From Lagierella massiliensis (GTDB lineage: Bacteria > Bacillota > Clostridia > Tissierellales > Peptoniphilaceae), in the NCBI RefSeq assembly GCF_001407835.1, contig NZ_CYUO01000005.1, positions 992,001-1,056,000 of the forward strand: a DNA stretch of 64,000 nucleotides. Reading direction: 5' to 3'. Every line of letters starts with the position of its first letter. Position 1 is the first letter of the stretch. The notes under the pieces are model-generated. The model searched no databases. It was not told the origin of the DNA and was given only the letters and a program-made list of their open reading frames with translations. The translations under genes and the position numbers were made by a program. Shown here one piece after another: positions 55,337 through 64,000 of this stretch.

Positions 55337-56290
55337 TTAATAATCCCTTTTCTCATAATCTTCTATTAAATATTTTCCAATTCGATTATAGTCGTGGCGA
55401 ACCTTGTCTTTATAGTCATTAAAGCATTCCAGTTCTACAATTTCATAATCTTTTAAAAACTCTCTGTCTTCATCTCGTAGATATACAGGAGTGCTCTTAT
55501 ATCTCTTCAAGGTGTTGTCTGGAATTTGTTCCTTGTTCACTATTATTTTATCTATCACTGAATAGTCCATATGTGAATTTATTGCTTTAACATGATCAGA
55601 AACAGAATAATTTTTTGTCTCTCCATACTGAGTCATTAAGTTGCACACATAGTACACTGTAGCCTTTGTTTCTTTTAATGCCCTTGCAATATCTTTTACA
55701 AGTAGGTTTGGCATTATGGAAGTGTATAGACTTCCTGGACCAATTAATATTATATCCGCACTTAAAATTTCATCTACAGCTTCCTTCATAGGCTTTGGTC
55801 CATCTGGCTTTAGATAGACCCTCTCTATTGAAACGTCTTTATCTTTTGTAGAATTTCCAATATTAGATTCGCCTTTAATTGTTGTGCCGTCACTCATCTG
55901 AGCATAAAGAGTTACATCTTCTAAGGTCATGGGAAGAACTTTTCCAGTTATGGCAAGTACATTTGAAGCTTCTTTAATAGCTTTGTCAAAATCGCCATAT
56001 ATATCAACCATAGCCGCCAGGAATAGATTTCCAAAGGACTGTCCTTTGAGTACACCTTCTTTAAATCTATAATCCATCAGATCTTTCATCTGTGGTTCTG
56101 CATTTGCAAGAGCAAGTAAACAGGCTCTAATGTCTCCAGGAGGAAGAATTCCCATGTCCTTTCTTAAAACTCCAGAGCCTCCTCCATCATCAGCTACAGT
56201 TACAATCGTAACGATATCTTTAGTTATCTTTTTTAATCCTTTTAAAATTGTAGAGTTTCCCGTTCCTCCACCAATAGTCACTATTTTCAT
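55337..56290 (-). CDS. yvcK: YvcK family gluconeogenesis factor
   Basis: CofD-like protein that binds UDP-sugars and coordinates carbon flow with wall synthesis in Firmicutes. The 317 residues start IVTIGGGTGNSTILKGLKK, then VTVADDGGGSGVLRKDMGILPPGDIR and the ADIILIGPGSLYTSIMPNLLV block, all family signatures. The ATG lies 3 bases after the rapZ stop. It normally precedes whiA; here an anchored protein gene with its own promoter follows. Confidence 0.96.
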   Translation of the reverse strand: MKIVTIGGGTGNSTILKGLKKITKDIVTIVTVADDGGGSGVLRKDMGILPPGDIRACLLALANAEPQMKDLMDYRFKEGVLKGQSFGNLFLAAMVDIYGDFDKAIKEASNVLAITGKVLPMTLEDVTLYAQMSDGTTIKGESNIGNSTKDKDVSIERVYLKPDGPKPMKEAVDEILSADIILIGPGSLYTSIMPNLLVKDIARALKETKATVYYVCNLMTQYGETKNYSVSDHVKAINSHMDYSVIDKIIVNKEQIPDNTLKRYKSTPVYLRDEDREFLKDYEIVELECFNDYKDKVRHDYNRIGKYLIEDYEKRDY

Positions 56291-56293
56291 ATT

Positions 56294-57154
56294 TTACCAA
56301 TATCTATAATCCCTATGGGACACATAGACAGTTTCTCCTTTTTCTTCAAATTCTCTTCCAAGTTCGTTTGCTATAGCTACAGACCTGTGTCTTCCTCCAG
56401 TACAACCGATGCCTATAACAAGGTTTGACTTGCCCTCTTCTTTGTAAAATGGAAGTAGATAATTTACCAAGTCTTTAACCTTCTCCAAAAATATTTTAGT
56501 TCTCTCATACTTGAATACAAAATCTCTAACTTCATCATCTTCCCCAGTTTTCTCTTTTAGTTCATCTACATAGTATGGATTTGGAATAAATCTTACGTCA
56601 AATACCAAATCTGCATCAAGTAATGTTCCATTTTTAAAACCAAAGGACATAATCGTAATATTTATATTTTCTTTCTTGGAGTCTTCACTTCCATAAAAAG
56701 ACAAAATTCTACTCTTCAGTTCTCCAAGGGTAAGAGTTGATGTGTCGATAATATAAGTTGCATTATCTTTTAAATGCTTTAGTCTACTTCTCTCTTCTCC
56801 AATCTCTGAAAGAATATTTCCCGTGTTTCCCAGTGGATGTGGTCTTCTTAACTGTTTAAATCTTCTAACAAGAATTTCATCTCTTGCATCTAAAAATAGA
56901 ATGCTTATATCTTCCCCAGCATTTTTAAGGAGTAAAATTTCTTCATATATCTTACTGAACAAAACGCCACTTCTAATATCTACCACTATGGCTGTCTTTG
57001 TTATATTGGATTTATTGTTACTTAAGAGTTTGATAAAGTCCTTTATTAAATCTGGAGGAAGATTATCCACTGCATAGTATCCCATATCTTCTAAGGCATT
57101 TAACGCTGCAGTTTTACCTGCTCCAGACATTCCTGTTACAATGACTACTTTCAT
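56294..57154 (-). CDS. rapZ: RNase adapter/nucleotide-binding protein RapZ (YvcJ)
   Basis: P-loop protein; in E. coli RapZ directs small RNA decay controlling glmS, while the Firmicute YvcJ role is less defined. The 286 residues have Walker A GMSGAGKTAALNALEDMGY, the AVDNLPPDLI segment, LDARDEILVRRFKQLRRPHPL and the C-terminal domain IGIGCTGGRHRSVAIANEL. The start codon overlaps the PHP gene stop as ATGA. It sits in murB-PHP-rapZ-yvcK order. Confidence 0.96.
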   Translation of the reverse strand: MKVVIVTGMSGAGKTAALNALEDMGYYAVDNLPPDLIKDFIKLLSNNKSNITKTAIVVDIRSGVLFSKIYEEILLLKNAGEDISILFLDARDEILVRRFKQLRRPHPLGNTGNILSEIGEERSRLKHLKDNATYIIDTSTLTLGELKSRILSFYGSEDSKKENINITIMSFGFKNGTLLDADLVFDVRFIPNPYYVDELKEKTGEDDEVRDFVFKYERTKIFLEKVKDLVNYLLPFYKEEGKSNLVIGIGCTGGRHRSVAIANELGREFEEKGETVYVSHRDYRYW

Positions 57155-57918
57155 TGATCATTTCTCCTTTTGAAATTTAACACTCTTGAACTATCTATTC
57201 CAGCTCTTTCCATCCTTTCAAGGGCGGATTTTAAATTTCCCACATATTTTGGTCTATGGGCATCTGAACCTAAAGTAAAGTTAATATTATAATTTTTAAT
57301 AAGATTTAACTGTTCAACTGTTAGGTTCCTGTGTGACGAGTTTATTTCAAGAGCAGTACCAGTTTTTTCGCAGGCCTTTGCAAGCATCTCTATGTCCACA
57401 GGAACTTTGTCCCCTGGATGTGTAATCGTAAAGATATTCTTTTTTTCAATTATCTTTATTAGTGCTTCTGTATTTTTTTTTGTAACATACTCTTTTATTT
57501 TATTTGAAAACTTAATCTTATTTATAAAGCGATAGTGAGCGTAACTATAAAAATCCTTAAATACAACTCCATTATGAAATCCCAAATTTATAATATCAAA
57601 ATACTTTTCATACTCTTCGGGAATGTCGTATGTTCCATCATAACCTACCACATTGGCCTCAACTCCAAGGAAGATGTCAATTCTATCTTTATATTCTTCT
57701 TTAAGTTTATCTACTTCTTCCCTTGCAGTCTTTATTAAATCTTTTTTTATTCCATATAGATAATGTCCTGGACCATGATCTGTAATATAAATCTCCTTTA
57801 GTCCAACTTTTATAGCACTTTCGACATTTTCTCTTATGGTTCCTTTTCCATGATTATTTTTACTATATATTGTATGAGTATGGTAGTCTGCAATTACTTT
57901 ACTCTTCAAATTCTCCAA
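57151..57918 (-). CDS. PHP domain phosphatase-like protein
   Basis: A 255-residue metal-dependent hydrolase of the PHP superfamily (YcdX/histidinol-phosphatase-like). Metal-ligand blocks are ADYHTHTIYSKNNHGKG, ITDHGPGHYLYG, VEANVVGYDG, FHNGV, ITHPGDK, INSSHRN and GSDAHRP, so the trinuclear site looks complete. It is commonly found between murB and rapZ in clostridia, with unknown substrate. The start is TTG within the end of murB (20-base overlap); a second TTG three codons later is possible. Confidence 0.9.
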   Translation of the reverse strand: MENLKSKVIADYHTHTIYSKNNHGKGTIRENVESAIKVGLKEIYITDHGPGHYLYGIKKDLIKTAREEVDKLKEEYKDRIDIFLGVEANVVGYDGTYDIPEEYEKYFDIINLGFHNGVVFKDFYSYAHYRFINKIKFSNKIKEYVTKKNTEALIKIIEKKNIFTITHPGDKVPVDIEMLAKACEKTGTALEINSSHRNLTVEQLNLIKNYNINFTLGSDAHRPKYVGNLKSALERMERAGIDSSRVLNFKRRNDQ

Positions 57919-58813
57919 TAATTCTAACCTCCGGTTCTAAATTTACACCGAACTTTTCAAAAACAACATCTTTCACATGATTAATCACATATAGTACCTG
58001 CTCACAGTTAGCATCTCCTGCATTTATAACAAATCCACAATGTTTTTGGCTAACCATGGCATCTTTATATCTATATCCCCTTAGCCCACTGTCATCAATT
58101 AATTTTCCTGCGTAATAACCTTCCGGTCTCTTAAAAGTAGAGCCTGCTGAAGGATATTCTAATGGCTGCTTAGATTCTCTTTTAAAAGTGAGTTCATCTT
58201 GATAAGCTTTAATTTCATTATAATCTCCTTCTTTTAAAGCTATTGTGGCTTCAAGAACGATTAAGTTTTCATCTTGTACTCTCGAATTCCTATATCGCAA
58301 ATTCATTTCTGACGAATCTATATCAACCACATTTAAGTCTTTGTCAATAACTTTTACACTTTGAAGCACATCTTTCATCTCACCACCATAGGCTCCTGCG
58401 TTCATAGTCACAGCTCCACCTAAGTCTCCTGGAATTCCAGAGGCAAATTCAAAACCTGTTAGGCTTTGTTCAAGTGCAAAGTCTGCAATCTCTTTAAGTG
58501 TCGCTCCTGCTTGTGAAATAATTTTATTTCCTTCCAAAGTAATTTTAGAAAAGTTCTTATGTAACTTTATAATAACCTTCTTAATACCTTTATCCGATAC
58601 AAGTAAATTACTTCCATTTCCAATTATCATGTATGCCAAGCCATTTTCTTTTATCACCTTTAAAGCATCTATTATTTGCTCTATTGTACTCGGCATAATA
58701 AGAACATCGCAAGGTCCTCCTATTTTGAATGTGGTATGGTTTTTCATAGGTTCATCGTAAAACACTTCCCCTATGTCAACCTTTGAAAAAATATTTTTAT
58801 AATCAACCTTCAT
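57899..58813 (-). CDS. murB: UDP-N-acetylenolpyruvoylglucosamine reductase
   Basis: FAD enzyme making UDP-MurNAc in the first committed stage of peptidoglycan synthesis. The 304-residue length and layout fit type IIb. It has TTFKIGGPCDVLIMP, the FAD motif GNGSNLLVSDKG, ASGIPGDLGGAVTMNAGAYGGEM, RYRNSRVQDE, the catalytic Ser in PSAGSTFKRP and the Glu in EPEVRIIG. It overlaps folC by 11 bases and PHP by 20. Confidence 0.98.
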   Translation of the reverse strand: MKVDYKNIFSKVDIGEVFYDEPMKNHTTFKIGGPCDVLIMPSTIEQIIDALKVIKENGLAYMIIGNGSNLLVSDKGIKKVIIKLHKNFSKITLEGNKIISQAGATLKEIADFALEQSLTGFEFASGIPGDLGGAVTMNAGAYGGEMKDVLQSVKVIDKDLNVVDIDSSEMNLRYRNSRVQDENLIVLEATIALKEGDYNEIKAYQDELTFKRESKQPLEYPSAGSTFKRPEGYYAGKLIDDSGLRGYRYKDAMVSQKHCGFVINAGDANCEQVLYVINHVKDVVFEKFGVNLEPEVRIIGEFEE

Positions 58814-60065
58814 TTGTTACTCCTTTAAAGTATACTGCTGCTTTTGACACCAAAGAAAAGGATCCATATACTACTATGACTTTGTCTTTAAACTCTTTTG
58901 TTACAAATTTTAGAGCCTTTTCAACGCATTTCATATCGTAAACCCGACTCACATACTCCCTTGCAACATCATAGAGTTCACTTGATGCAAGGGACCTCTC
59001 GCTACCACTGTCACAGCAAATTATTCCATAGGCTATGTCCTTATTTATTTCTATTAACTTCCTATAGTCCTTGTCTTTGTAAAATCCAACAACAAATACA
59101 AATTTTTCCATTGGAAAATCTTTTAATAGAGTCTCTTTTAAGGTCTCTACAGCCTGAGGGTTGTGACTTCCATCCACAATTACTATTGGGTCTCTATTTA
59201 CTACCTCATACCTACCTGGAATAGTTGTTTTATTTATACCCTTGATAGCATCTTCCAAAGATATATCGAAATTTTCTTTTATTTCTTTTAAAACTTCAAA
59301 AGAAACTACTGCATTAAACCTTTGTACTTCTGAATGTAGTTTTAAATCAAATCCATATCCATCGTAACTAAATCTATAACTATCAAAGGAAATTTCATTG
59401 TCTTTTATATTTTTGAAATCAGGTTTTATAATTTTTGCATCCTTCTTTAAAGCTTCTTGTTCAATTACTCTATTGACAGACTCTTCTTGAGGATAGTAGA
59501 CCACAGTACCAGACTCTTTTATTATACCAGCCTTTTCGAATGATATCTCTTCTATGGTGTTACCTAAAAGTTCCATATGGTCCATTCCTATCTTTAAAAT
59601 AACTGAAACAAGCGATTTCTTTATTACATTGGTAGAATCAACACGTCCTCCAATTCCAACTTCTATCACTGCAAAGTCACACTTTTCTTCATAGAAGTAC
59701 AAAAATGCAATTATAGTTGCAATGTCAAATTCATGAATTGTGAGATTATTTTTTTTCGCTATGCTTTTGATATCCTCGTAATATTTTAATAGTCTTTCTT
59801 CATCTATGTTGGCATGGTTTATTTGAAACCTATCGCTATTTGAAAAAATAGCAGGAGAAGTATATAGTCCAACCCTATATCCATTTTCTTCAAGTGCATT
59901 TGAAATAAAATTACAAACAGATCCCTTGCCATTTGTTCCTGCAACATGAATTATATTTAATTTATCTTGAGGATTACCTAAGAGCTTCAGAACTTTTTCT
60001 ATATTTTTAGCTCCATTATATGCTTTTTTATCGTTTGAAATGTCTAAAATATTTTTATCTTTCAT
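58803..60065 (-). CDS. folC: Folylpolyglutamate synthase/dihydrofolate synthase
   Basis: Mur-ligase fold enzyme adding glutamate to folates, which retains the tetrahydrofolate needed by GcvT. The 420 residues have the P-loop HVAGTNGKGSVCNFI, the YTSPAI segment, the EVGIGGRVDSTNV block, GMDHMELLGNTIEEISFEKAGII with the metal site, and VDGSHNPQAVE. It starts after a 70-base gap from prfA and overlaps murB. No folP or folK is nearby, so folate may be salvaged or made elsewhere. Confidence 0.96.
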   Translation of the reverse strand: MKDKNILDISNDKKAYNGAKNIEKVLKLLGNPQDKLNIIHVAGTNGKGSVCNFISNALEENGYRVGLYTSPAIFSNSDRFQINHANIDEERLLKYYEDIKSIAKKNNLTIHEFDIATIIAFLYFYEEKCDFAVIEVGIGGRVDSTNVIKKSLVSVILKIGMDHMELLGNTIEEISFEKAGIIKESGTVVYYPQEESVNRVIEQEALKKDAKIIKPDFKNIKDNEISFDSYRFSYDGYGFDLKLHSEVQRFNAVVSFEVLKEIKENFDISLEDAIKGINKTTIPGRYEVVNRDPIVIVDGSHNPQAVETLKETLLKDFPMEKFVFVVGFYKDKDYRKLIEINKDIAYGIICCDSGSERSLASSELYDVAREYVSRVYDMKCVEKALKFVTKEFKDKVIVVYGSFSLVSKAAVYFKGVTNEG

Positions 60066-60116
60066 AATTCACCTACTAAATTATACCATATGAATTTTAA
60101 ATGTATTTTATTCCAT

Positions 60117-60141
60117 AAAAAAGGATAGCCAAAAGCTACCC
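60117..60141 (-). terminator. Terminator of prfA
   Basis: Minus-strand stem GGGTAGC/GCTATCC (one G-T wobble) with a 5-base loop, followed by TTTTTTATGG. The stem begins within the prfA stop codon. Confidence 0.85.
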
Positions 60142-61203
60142 TAATAATTTTAATTTTTCAGTTTGATCGTAGGTTATAAGAGCGTCAATCATCTCTTCAA
60201 TATCTCCATCAAGAAAATCTTGAAGTTGATAAATTGTCATATTTATTCTATGATCAGTAACTCTTCCTTGAGGAAAGTTATATGTTCTAATTCTTTCAGA
60301 TCTATCTCCTGAGCCTACTTGTGACTTTCTCGCATCGGCAATGTCTTTATTTTGTTCTTCCAACATCTTGTCATATAGACGTGACTTCAATATCTTCATA
60401 GCCTTGTCCTTGTTTTTTAGCTGTGACTTTTCGTCTTGACATGAAACTACAATTCCTGTTGGAATATGAGTAATTCTTACGGCAGAGTCTGTTGTGTTTA
60501 CAGATTGTCCACCATTACCTGATGACCTAAACACGTCAACCCTTATATCATTTTGGTCTATTTGAACATCAACATCATCCGCCTCTGGTAGAACTGCAAC
60601 CGTTGCAGCTGATGTGTGGATTCTTCCGCCTGATTCTGTTTCTGGAACCCTTTGTACTCTATGAACACCAGATTCATATTTTAACTTTGAGTAAGCTCCT
60701 TCTCCAGTTATCATAACAACAGCCTCCTTTATTCCACCTACTCCCTGTTCTGAAATATCCATTATTTCTGTCTTCCAGTTCTTTGAGTCTGCAAACATCT
60801 TATACATTCTTAAAATTTCCCCAGCAAAAAGTCCAGCTTCGTCTCCACCAGCCCCTGCTCTAATTTCTAAAAATACATTCTTGTTGTCATTAGGGTCCTT
60901 AGGTAATAAAAGAATCTTAAGTTCTTCTTCAAAACTCTCTATGTCCTCTTCAAGTTGTGAAACTTCATCTTTTAAAAGCTCTTTCATCTCGTCGTCAAGG
61001 TTTTCGTTTAACATTTCCTTATCTTCTTCAAGAGTATCTCTTGCCTTTTTAAGTTCATTGTATTTTTCAACAATAGGCTTTAAATCAGCATGTTCTTTTA
61101 TAAGCTTTTGCCAATGATTCATGTCTTTCATAACTTCAGGATCGGCAATTTCAAATTCAAGCTTTTTATATTTTTCTTCTACTGCTTCTAAATTTTCAAA
61201 CAT
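60136..61203 (-). CDS. prfA: Peptide chain release factor 1
   Basis: Terminates translation at UAA and UAG. The 355-residue length is standard. Domain 1 is a helical hairpin (to about residue 100), and the codon-recognition domain includes [28 protein letters not shown]. The catalytic GGQ is in [21 protein letters not shown]. The ATG follows GAGGTG and lies directly after the chromate transporter gene. PrmC, which methylates the GGQ Gln, is encoded 1.1 kb upstream, separated by the transporter pair. Confidence 0.98.
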   Translation of the reverse strand: MFENLEAVEEKYKKLEFEIADPEVMKDMNHWQKLIKEHADLKPIVEKYNELKKARDTLEEDKEMLNENLDDEMKELLKDEVSQLEEDIESFEEELKILLLPKDPNDNKNVFLEIRAGAGGDEAGLFAGEILRMYKMFADSKNWKTEIMDISEQGVGGIKEAVVMITGEGAYSKLKYESGVHRVQRVPETESGGRIHTSAATVAVLPEADDVDVQIDQNDIRVDVFRSSGNGGQSVNTTDSAVRITHIPTGIVVSCQDEKSQLKNKDKAMKILKSRLYDKMLEEQNKDIADARKSQVGSGDRSERIRTYNFPQGRVTDHRINMTIYQLQDFLDGDIEEMIDALITYDQTEKLKLLG

Positions 61204-61752
61204 TTAAAACACCTCGTTGTTTTTTCTTATAAACTTTTTATAAACTATATTCCAAATTCCAAAACCAAGTATTAATAATATTGGACTTATTTTAAAAATT
61301 TCTACCGATGCCGCTATGGCAATTGCTATTATAAATTGTATCACTTTAAATCCAGACTTTTTCCCAAGGCTATAAACAGATGCTGCAATTACTGCAGCTA
61401 CCGCAGGGATTGCCCCTTTGAAAATCTTCTGAGCTATGTCAAGACTACCCACCATATTATAAAAATGCGCAATTACCGTAACTATTAAAAATGATGGAAG
61501 GACTGCTCCCAAGGCACAAAAAAACGCTCCTTTTGCTCCCTTTATCTTTAGTCCTATGTATATGGACATGTTTACTGCTAAGACTCCAGGCATACCCTGT
61601 GCCACCATCAAAGCTTCCATAAACTGTTCATTATCCAACCATTTTTTATTATCAACTACTTCTCTTTCTATAATTGGTATCATTGCAACTCCTCCACCAA
61701 TTGTAAAGGCACCTATTATAAAAAAAGTTTTAAATAATGAAAAATAAAACAA
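61204..61752 (-). CDS. Chromate transporter family protein, short form (second gene)
   Basis: A 182-residue half-size CHR protein with four to six membrane segments. It has the family motif FTIGGGVAMIPIIEREVV near the N-terminus and AQGMPGVLAVNMSIYIGLKIKGAKGAF. Short CHR proteins act in pairs with opposite topology; true chromate export or another anion cannot be decided from sequence. It starts at TTG close behind AGGAGG, 8 bases after its partner gene, and ends against prfA. Confidence 0.92.
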   Translation of the reverse strand: MFYFSLFKTFFIIGAFTIGGGVAMIPIIEREVVDNKKWLDNEQFMEALMVAQGMPGVLAVNMSIYIGLKIKGAKGAFFCALGAVLPSFLIVTVIAHFYNMVGSLDIAQKIFKGAIPAVAAVIAASVYSLGKKSGFKVIQFIIAIAIAASVEIFKISPILLILGFGIWNIVYKKFIRKNNEVF

Positions 61753-61760
61753 AATACCTC

Positions 61761-62279
61761 CTAATTAGTGAAAATACCGATTACACCTGCTATAAGTATA
61801 ACAGGAATTGGATTTACTTTTTTTATTCCAACAGCATAAAAAGATAATATAAAAACTATAATTCCAACTATTGAAGTAAGTCCCTCCTGAGCTAAAGACA
61901 AGAATCCTGCGCCAATTAATCCAATAATAACCACTTTTATTCCATCTAAAAACAAATTCAAATACTCATTATCTCTAAATTTTTGTATAAACACATACAT
62001 TAAGCTTACAAGTATTATGGATGGAAGCACAACTGAAGTTGTCGCTGCAAGAGATCCTAATATACCCTTCAAATTATATCCGATAAATGTAGCAATATTA
62101 ATGGCTATCGGTCCAGGGGTTATCTGAGATATGGATATTATGTTTATAAAATCCATCTTTTGAATCCAAGAGTGGTTTGTCACAACTTCCTGCATTATCA
62201 GAGGTATCATTGCATAACCTCCGCCAAAACTAAACAAACCTACTTTAAAAAATGTAGTAAATAGCTGTAAAAATATCAT
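61761..62279 (-). CDS. Chromate transporter family protein, short form (first gene)
   Basis: A 172-residue half-size CHR protein. Motifs are LFSFGGGYAMIPLIMQEVV and SQITPGPIAINIATFIGYNLKG, the counterpart blocks to those in the next gene. I chose ATG at 62279: AAGGAG lies six bases upstream and the ATGA overlaps the prmC stop. An upstream in-frame ATG would add eight residues from within prmC. The pair forms a two-component transporter and is translationally tied to prmC. Confidence 0.92.
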   Translation of the reverse strand: MIFLQLFTTFFKVGLFSFGGGYAMIPLIMQEVVTNHSWIQKMDFINIISISQITPGPIAINIATFIGYNLKGILGSLAATTSVVLPSIILVSLMYVFIQKFRDNEYLNLFLDGIKVVIIGLIGAGFLSLAQEGLTSIVGIIVFILSFYAVGIKKVNPIPVILIAGVIGIFTN

Positions 62280-63079
62280 ATCATACTCCTTGCTATAACA
62301 CATCTATCAAATCTGTTGTAATCTTTTATCAAAGTGATATCTTTATATCCATTAAAACTTAACAACTCTTTTACAGGTTGTCCTTGATTATATCCAATCT
62401 CAAATGCAATATATCCATTTTCATTTAAGTAATTATGAGATTTTTTTATGATTTCTCGATAAAAATAGAGTCCGTCCTCTCCACCAAAAAGTGCAAGTTC
62501 TGGTTCTTTTTTCACTTTATTATCAAGTTCTTCCATATCCTTGGCATTTATATAGGGTGGATTTGAAACTATTAAATCAAAACTTTCTGCCTCAATGGAC
62601 TCAAAGAGATTAGAATATTTAAAACGACAATTTTTCACCTTTAAATCATCTTTGTTTTTATTTGAAACAGAGAGTGCCTTAGTTGATATATCAATCCCTA
62701 AAACAGTTGAACTTGGTATTTCTAAGGCAAGTGTTAGTGAAATTATACCACTCCCACAGCCTATATCTAAAATCCTTTTAAACTCAATGCCAAGTTTGAG
62801 TATTTTTTCAATTAAAATTTCCGTTTCAAATCTTGGTATTAAAACGCCTTCTTCTAAATAAAAATCTCTTCCATAAAAATTCTTTTTCCCGATTAAATAA
62901 TTTATGGGATAATCATCTAAATACTTTTCATAAATTTCATTTATTTTTATTTCAACCTCTTTTGGTACATCCATTTTGTGATTAAAAAAAATTTCTGTTT
63001 TACTTAATCCAAGAAGATTCTCTATAAGAAAACTCCCATCAACTGTACCAAATTTTTCTAATATTTCTTTTAATTTCAT
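62276..63079 (-). CDS. prmC: Peptide chain release factor N5-glutamine methyltransferase
   Basis: SAM-dependent methylation of the GGQ Gln in release factors. It has 267 residues. The helical N-terminal domain includes YLIGKKNFYGRDFYLEEGVLIPRFETE with the PRxETE motif, the SAM site is ILDIGCGSGIISLTLA and the catalytic motif IVSNPPYI. Its stop overlaps the chromate transporter start, whereas prfA is the usual partner. The ribosome site is weak. Confidence 0.97.
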   Translation of the reverse strand: MKLKEILEKFGTVDGSFLIENLLGLSKTEIFFNHKMDVPKEVEIKINEIYEKYLDDYPINYLIGKKNFYGRDFYLEEGVLIPRFETEILIEKILKLGIEFKRILDIGCGSGIISLTLALEIPSSTVLGIDISTKALSVSNKNKDDLKVKNCRFKYSNLFESIEAESFDLIVSNPPYINAKDMEELDNKVKKEPELALFGGEDGLYFYREIIKKSHNYLNENGYIAFEIGYNQGQPVKELLSFNGYKDITLIKDYNRFDRCVIARSMI

Positions 63080-63156
63080 TTTTAATTTAATCTATACCCT
63101 TTATCCCAATTTTGTTTTCAAGATTATTAGGTTACTTCTACAATAATTTTAAAATC

Positions 63157-63183
63157 AAAAAGGCAGAACTCCTTTTGTCTGCC
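63157..63183 (-). terminator. Terminator of rpmE
   Basis: Minus-strand stem GGCAGA/TCTGCC with a 10-base loop followed by TTTTTGATTTT. It lies just after the rpmE stop. Confidence 0.85.
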
Positions 63184-63192
63184 CTTTTAACA

Positions 63193-63396
63193 CTATTTAA
63201 TATTGTATTTTTCTTTAAACTTCTCAACTCTACCACCACGTTCAGCAGTTCTTTGACGGCCTGTGTAGAATGGATGACAGTTGGAGCAAACTTCAACTTT
63301 TATATCTTCTTTAGTTGATCCTGTTTCAAACGTATTGCCACAAGTTGTACAAGTTACTGTAGCTTTATGATATTCTGGATGAATTCCTTCTTTCAT
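63193..63396 (-). CDS. rpmE: 50S ribosomal protein L31, zinc-binding type
   Basis: From the ATG at 63396 (AGAGGTGA upstream) it has 67 residues: [39 protein letters not shown] and a basic C-terminus. The CxxC and CxxC pairs with His show the zinc-containing form, which serves as a zinc reserve in some bacteria. An in-frame start eleven codons earlier lacks a ribosome site. It follows rho, the usual order in Firmicutes. Confidence 0.97.
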   Translation of the reverse strand: MKEGIHPEYHKATVTCTTCGNTFETGSTKEDIKVEVCSNCHPFYTGRQRTAERGGRVEKFKEKYNIK

Positions 63397-63465
63397 TTTA
63401 TTTTCACCTCTTTCAACACAATTAAACATTTAGCCTAATAAGTATACCACAGCATTCTATTCATT

Positions 63466-64000
63466 TCAACTGTGAAAACTAATTTTATTCATGGCTGTAA
63501 CAAAATCTTTATTATTTTTAGTATTGCTTAACATTTCAAAGAAATTATCAACTACAATTTGATTTGATTCTCCTGTTAGAGATCTTCTAAGCTTTCTAAC
63601 TGCATCAAGTTCTTCTTTATTTAAAAGTAGCTCTTCTTTTCTTGTTCCTGAAGATGAAATGTCAATAGCAGGGAATATTCTTAGCTCTGAAAGATTTTTA
63701 TCAAGCTTAACTTCCATATTACCTGTACCCTTAAACTCTTCAAAGATAACATCGTCCATTCTGCTTCCCGTATTCACAAGTGCAGTGGCAAGTATTGTAA
63801 GGGATCCTCCCTCTTCCAAGTTTCTCGCAGCTCCAAAAAATCTCTTTGGATGGTTAAGTGCCATTGGATCGAGTCCCCCAGAAAGAGTCTTCCCAGAGTA
63901 TGGGCTTGTAATGTTGTAGGCTCTTGAAAGTCTTGTCAAACTGTCCATTAAAATAACAACATCATGTCCATGTTCAACCATCCTCTTTGCCCTCTCAAGA
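63466..64000 (-). CDS. rho: Transcription termination factor Rho (C-terminal part)
   Basis: Hexameric RNA translocase that ends transcription. Only the last 177 or so residues are in the window; the reading frame stays open to the right edge (LERAKRM before the first internal Met). Visible are Walker [17 protein letters not shown], the Q loop [26 protein letters not shown], the arginine finger region [21 protein letters not shown] and the R loop [14 protein letters not shown]. The N-terminal RNA-binding domain and P-loop lie outside. Confidence 0.97.
   Translation of the reverse strand, partial: LERAKRMVEHGHDVVILMDSLTRLSRAYNITSPYSGKTLSGGLDPMALNHPKRFFGAARNLEEGGSLTILATALVNTGSRMDDVIFEEFKGTGNMEVKLDKNLSELRIFPAIDISSSGTRKEELLLNKEELDAVRKLRRSLTGESNQIVVDNFFEMLSNTKNNKDFVTAMNKISFHS

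Overview
The window looks like chromosomal DNA from a low-GC Gram-positive anaerobe. The likeliest home is a member of the Peptoniphilaceae/Tissierellia (Peptoniphilus, Parvimonas or Finegoldia relatives). Reasons: very AT-rich non-coding DNA, strong AGGAGG-type ribosome binding sites, frequent TTG/GTG starts, split GcvPA/GcvPB glycine decarboxylase, a K+-dependent membrane pyrophosphatase, CWB2-type wall proteins, a class B sortase, and no respiratory genes. The genus is an inference from gene content only. Nearly all genes lie on the minus strand and form long operons with tight spacing and stop/start overlaps.

Layout, left to right. 1-4.5 kb: yajC (cut by the window edge), tgt, queA and ruvBAC, all minus, covering tRNA queuosine synthesis and Holliday junction processing. 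4.5-6.5 kb: a small less-characterised island with an unknown protein, a zinc-dependent phospholipase C-like protein that appears to start at ATT, and a degenerate macrodomain. 6.5-8.4 kb: sfsA and tmcAL on the plus strand. 8.5-14.3 kb: a class B sortase next to a 1650-residue surface protein with nine G5-like repeats and a Pro-Thr-Asp minisatellite stalk. 14.6-21 kb: map, a CBS-domain hemolysin-family membrane protein, a two-component system, the pyrophosphatase and secG. 21-29 kb: transketolase and the proteostasis block tig-clpP-clpX-lon. 29-33.2 kb: a CWB2-amidase with a WalR-like box upstream, tRNA-Pro, and plus-strand racemase and YczE-like genes. 33.2-41 kb: mtnN, degV, the cyclic-di-AMP module cdaA-cdaR-glmM, a YqeY protein, two PAP2 phosphatases and a MoeA-like protein. 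41-46.8 kb: a complete glycine cleavage operon gcvT-gcvH-gcvPA-gcvPB-lpd. 46.9-50.3 kb: a second two-component system, whiA and a Nudix hydrolase. 50.4-55.3 kb: an accessory block with a serine hydrolase, zinc metallopeptidase, MarR-pirin-nitroreductase unit and an anchored protein of unknown role. 55.3-64 kb: yvcK, rapZ, a PHP protein, murB, folC, prfA, a chromate transporter pair, prmC, rpmE and the end of rho.

Several genes bear on the cell envelope: glmM and murB for wall precursors, CdaA/CdaR for turgor and wall homeostasis, YvcK/RapZ/WhiA for wall-carbon coordination, PAP2 enzymes possibly for lipid carrier recycling, and the amidase, sortase and surface protein outside. The glycine cleavage operon with its own Lpd fits an amino-acid or glycine fermenter, and the ion-pumping pyrophosphatase would conserve energy.

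No insertion sequence, prophage, CRISPR array or obvious horizontally acquired defence island was seen. The most interesting signals are small: an apparent AUU start, a G9 tract inside a promoter spacer, a perfect WalR-type direct repeat, a G-quadruplex-capable minisatellite, a tandem MarR-type operator, and accessory genes lying within otherwise conserved clusters.
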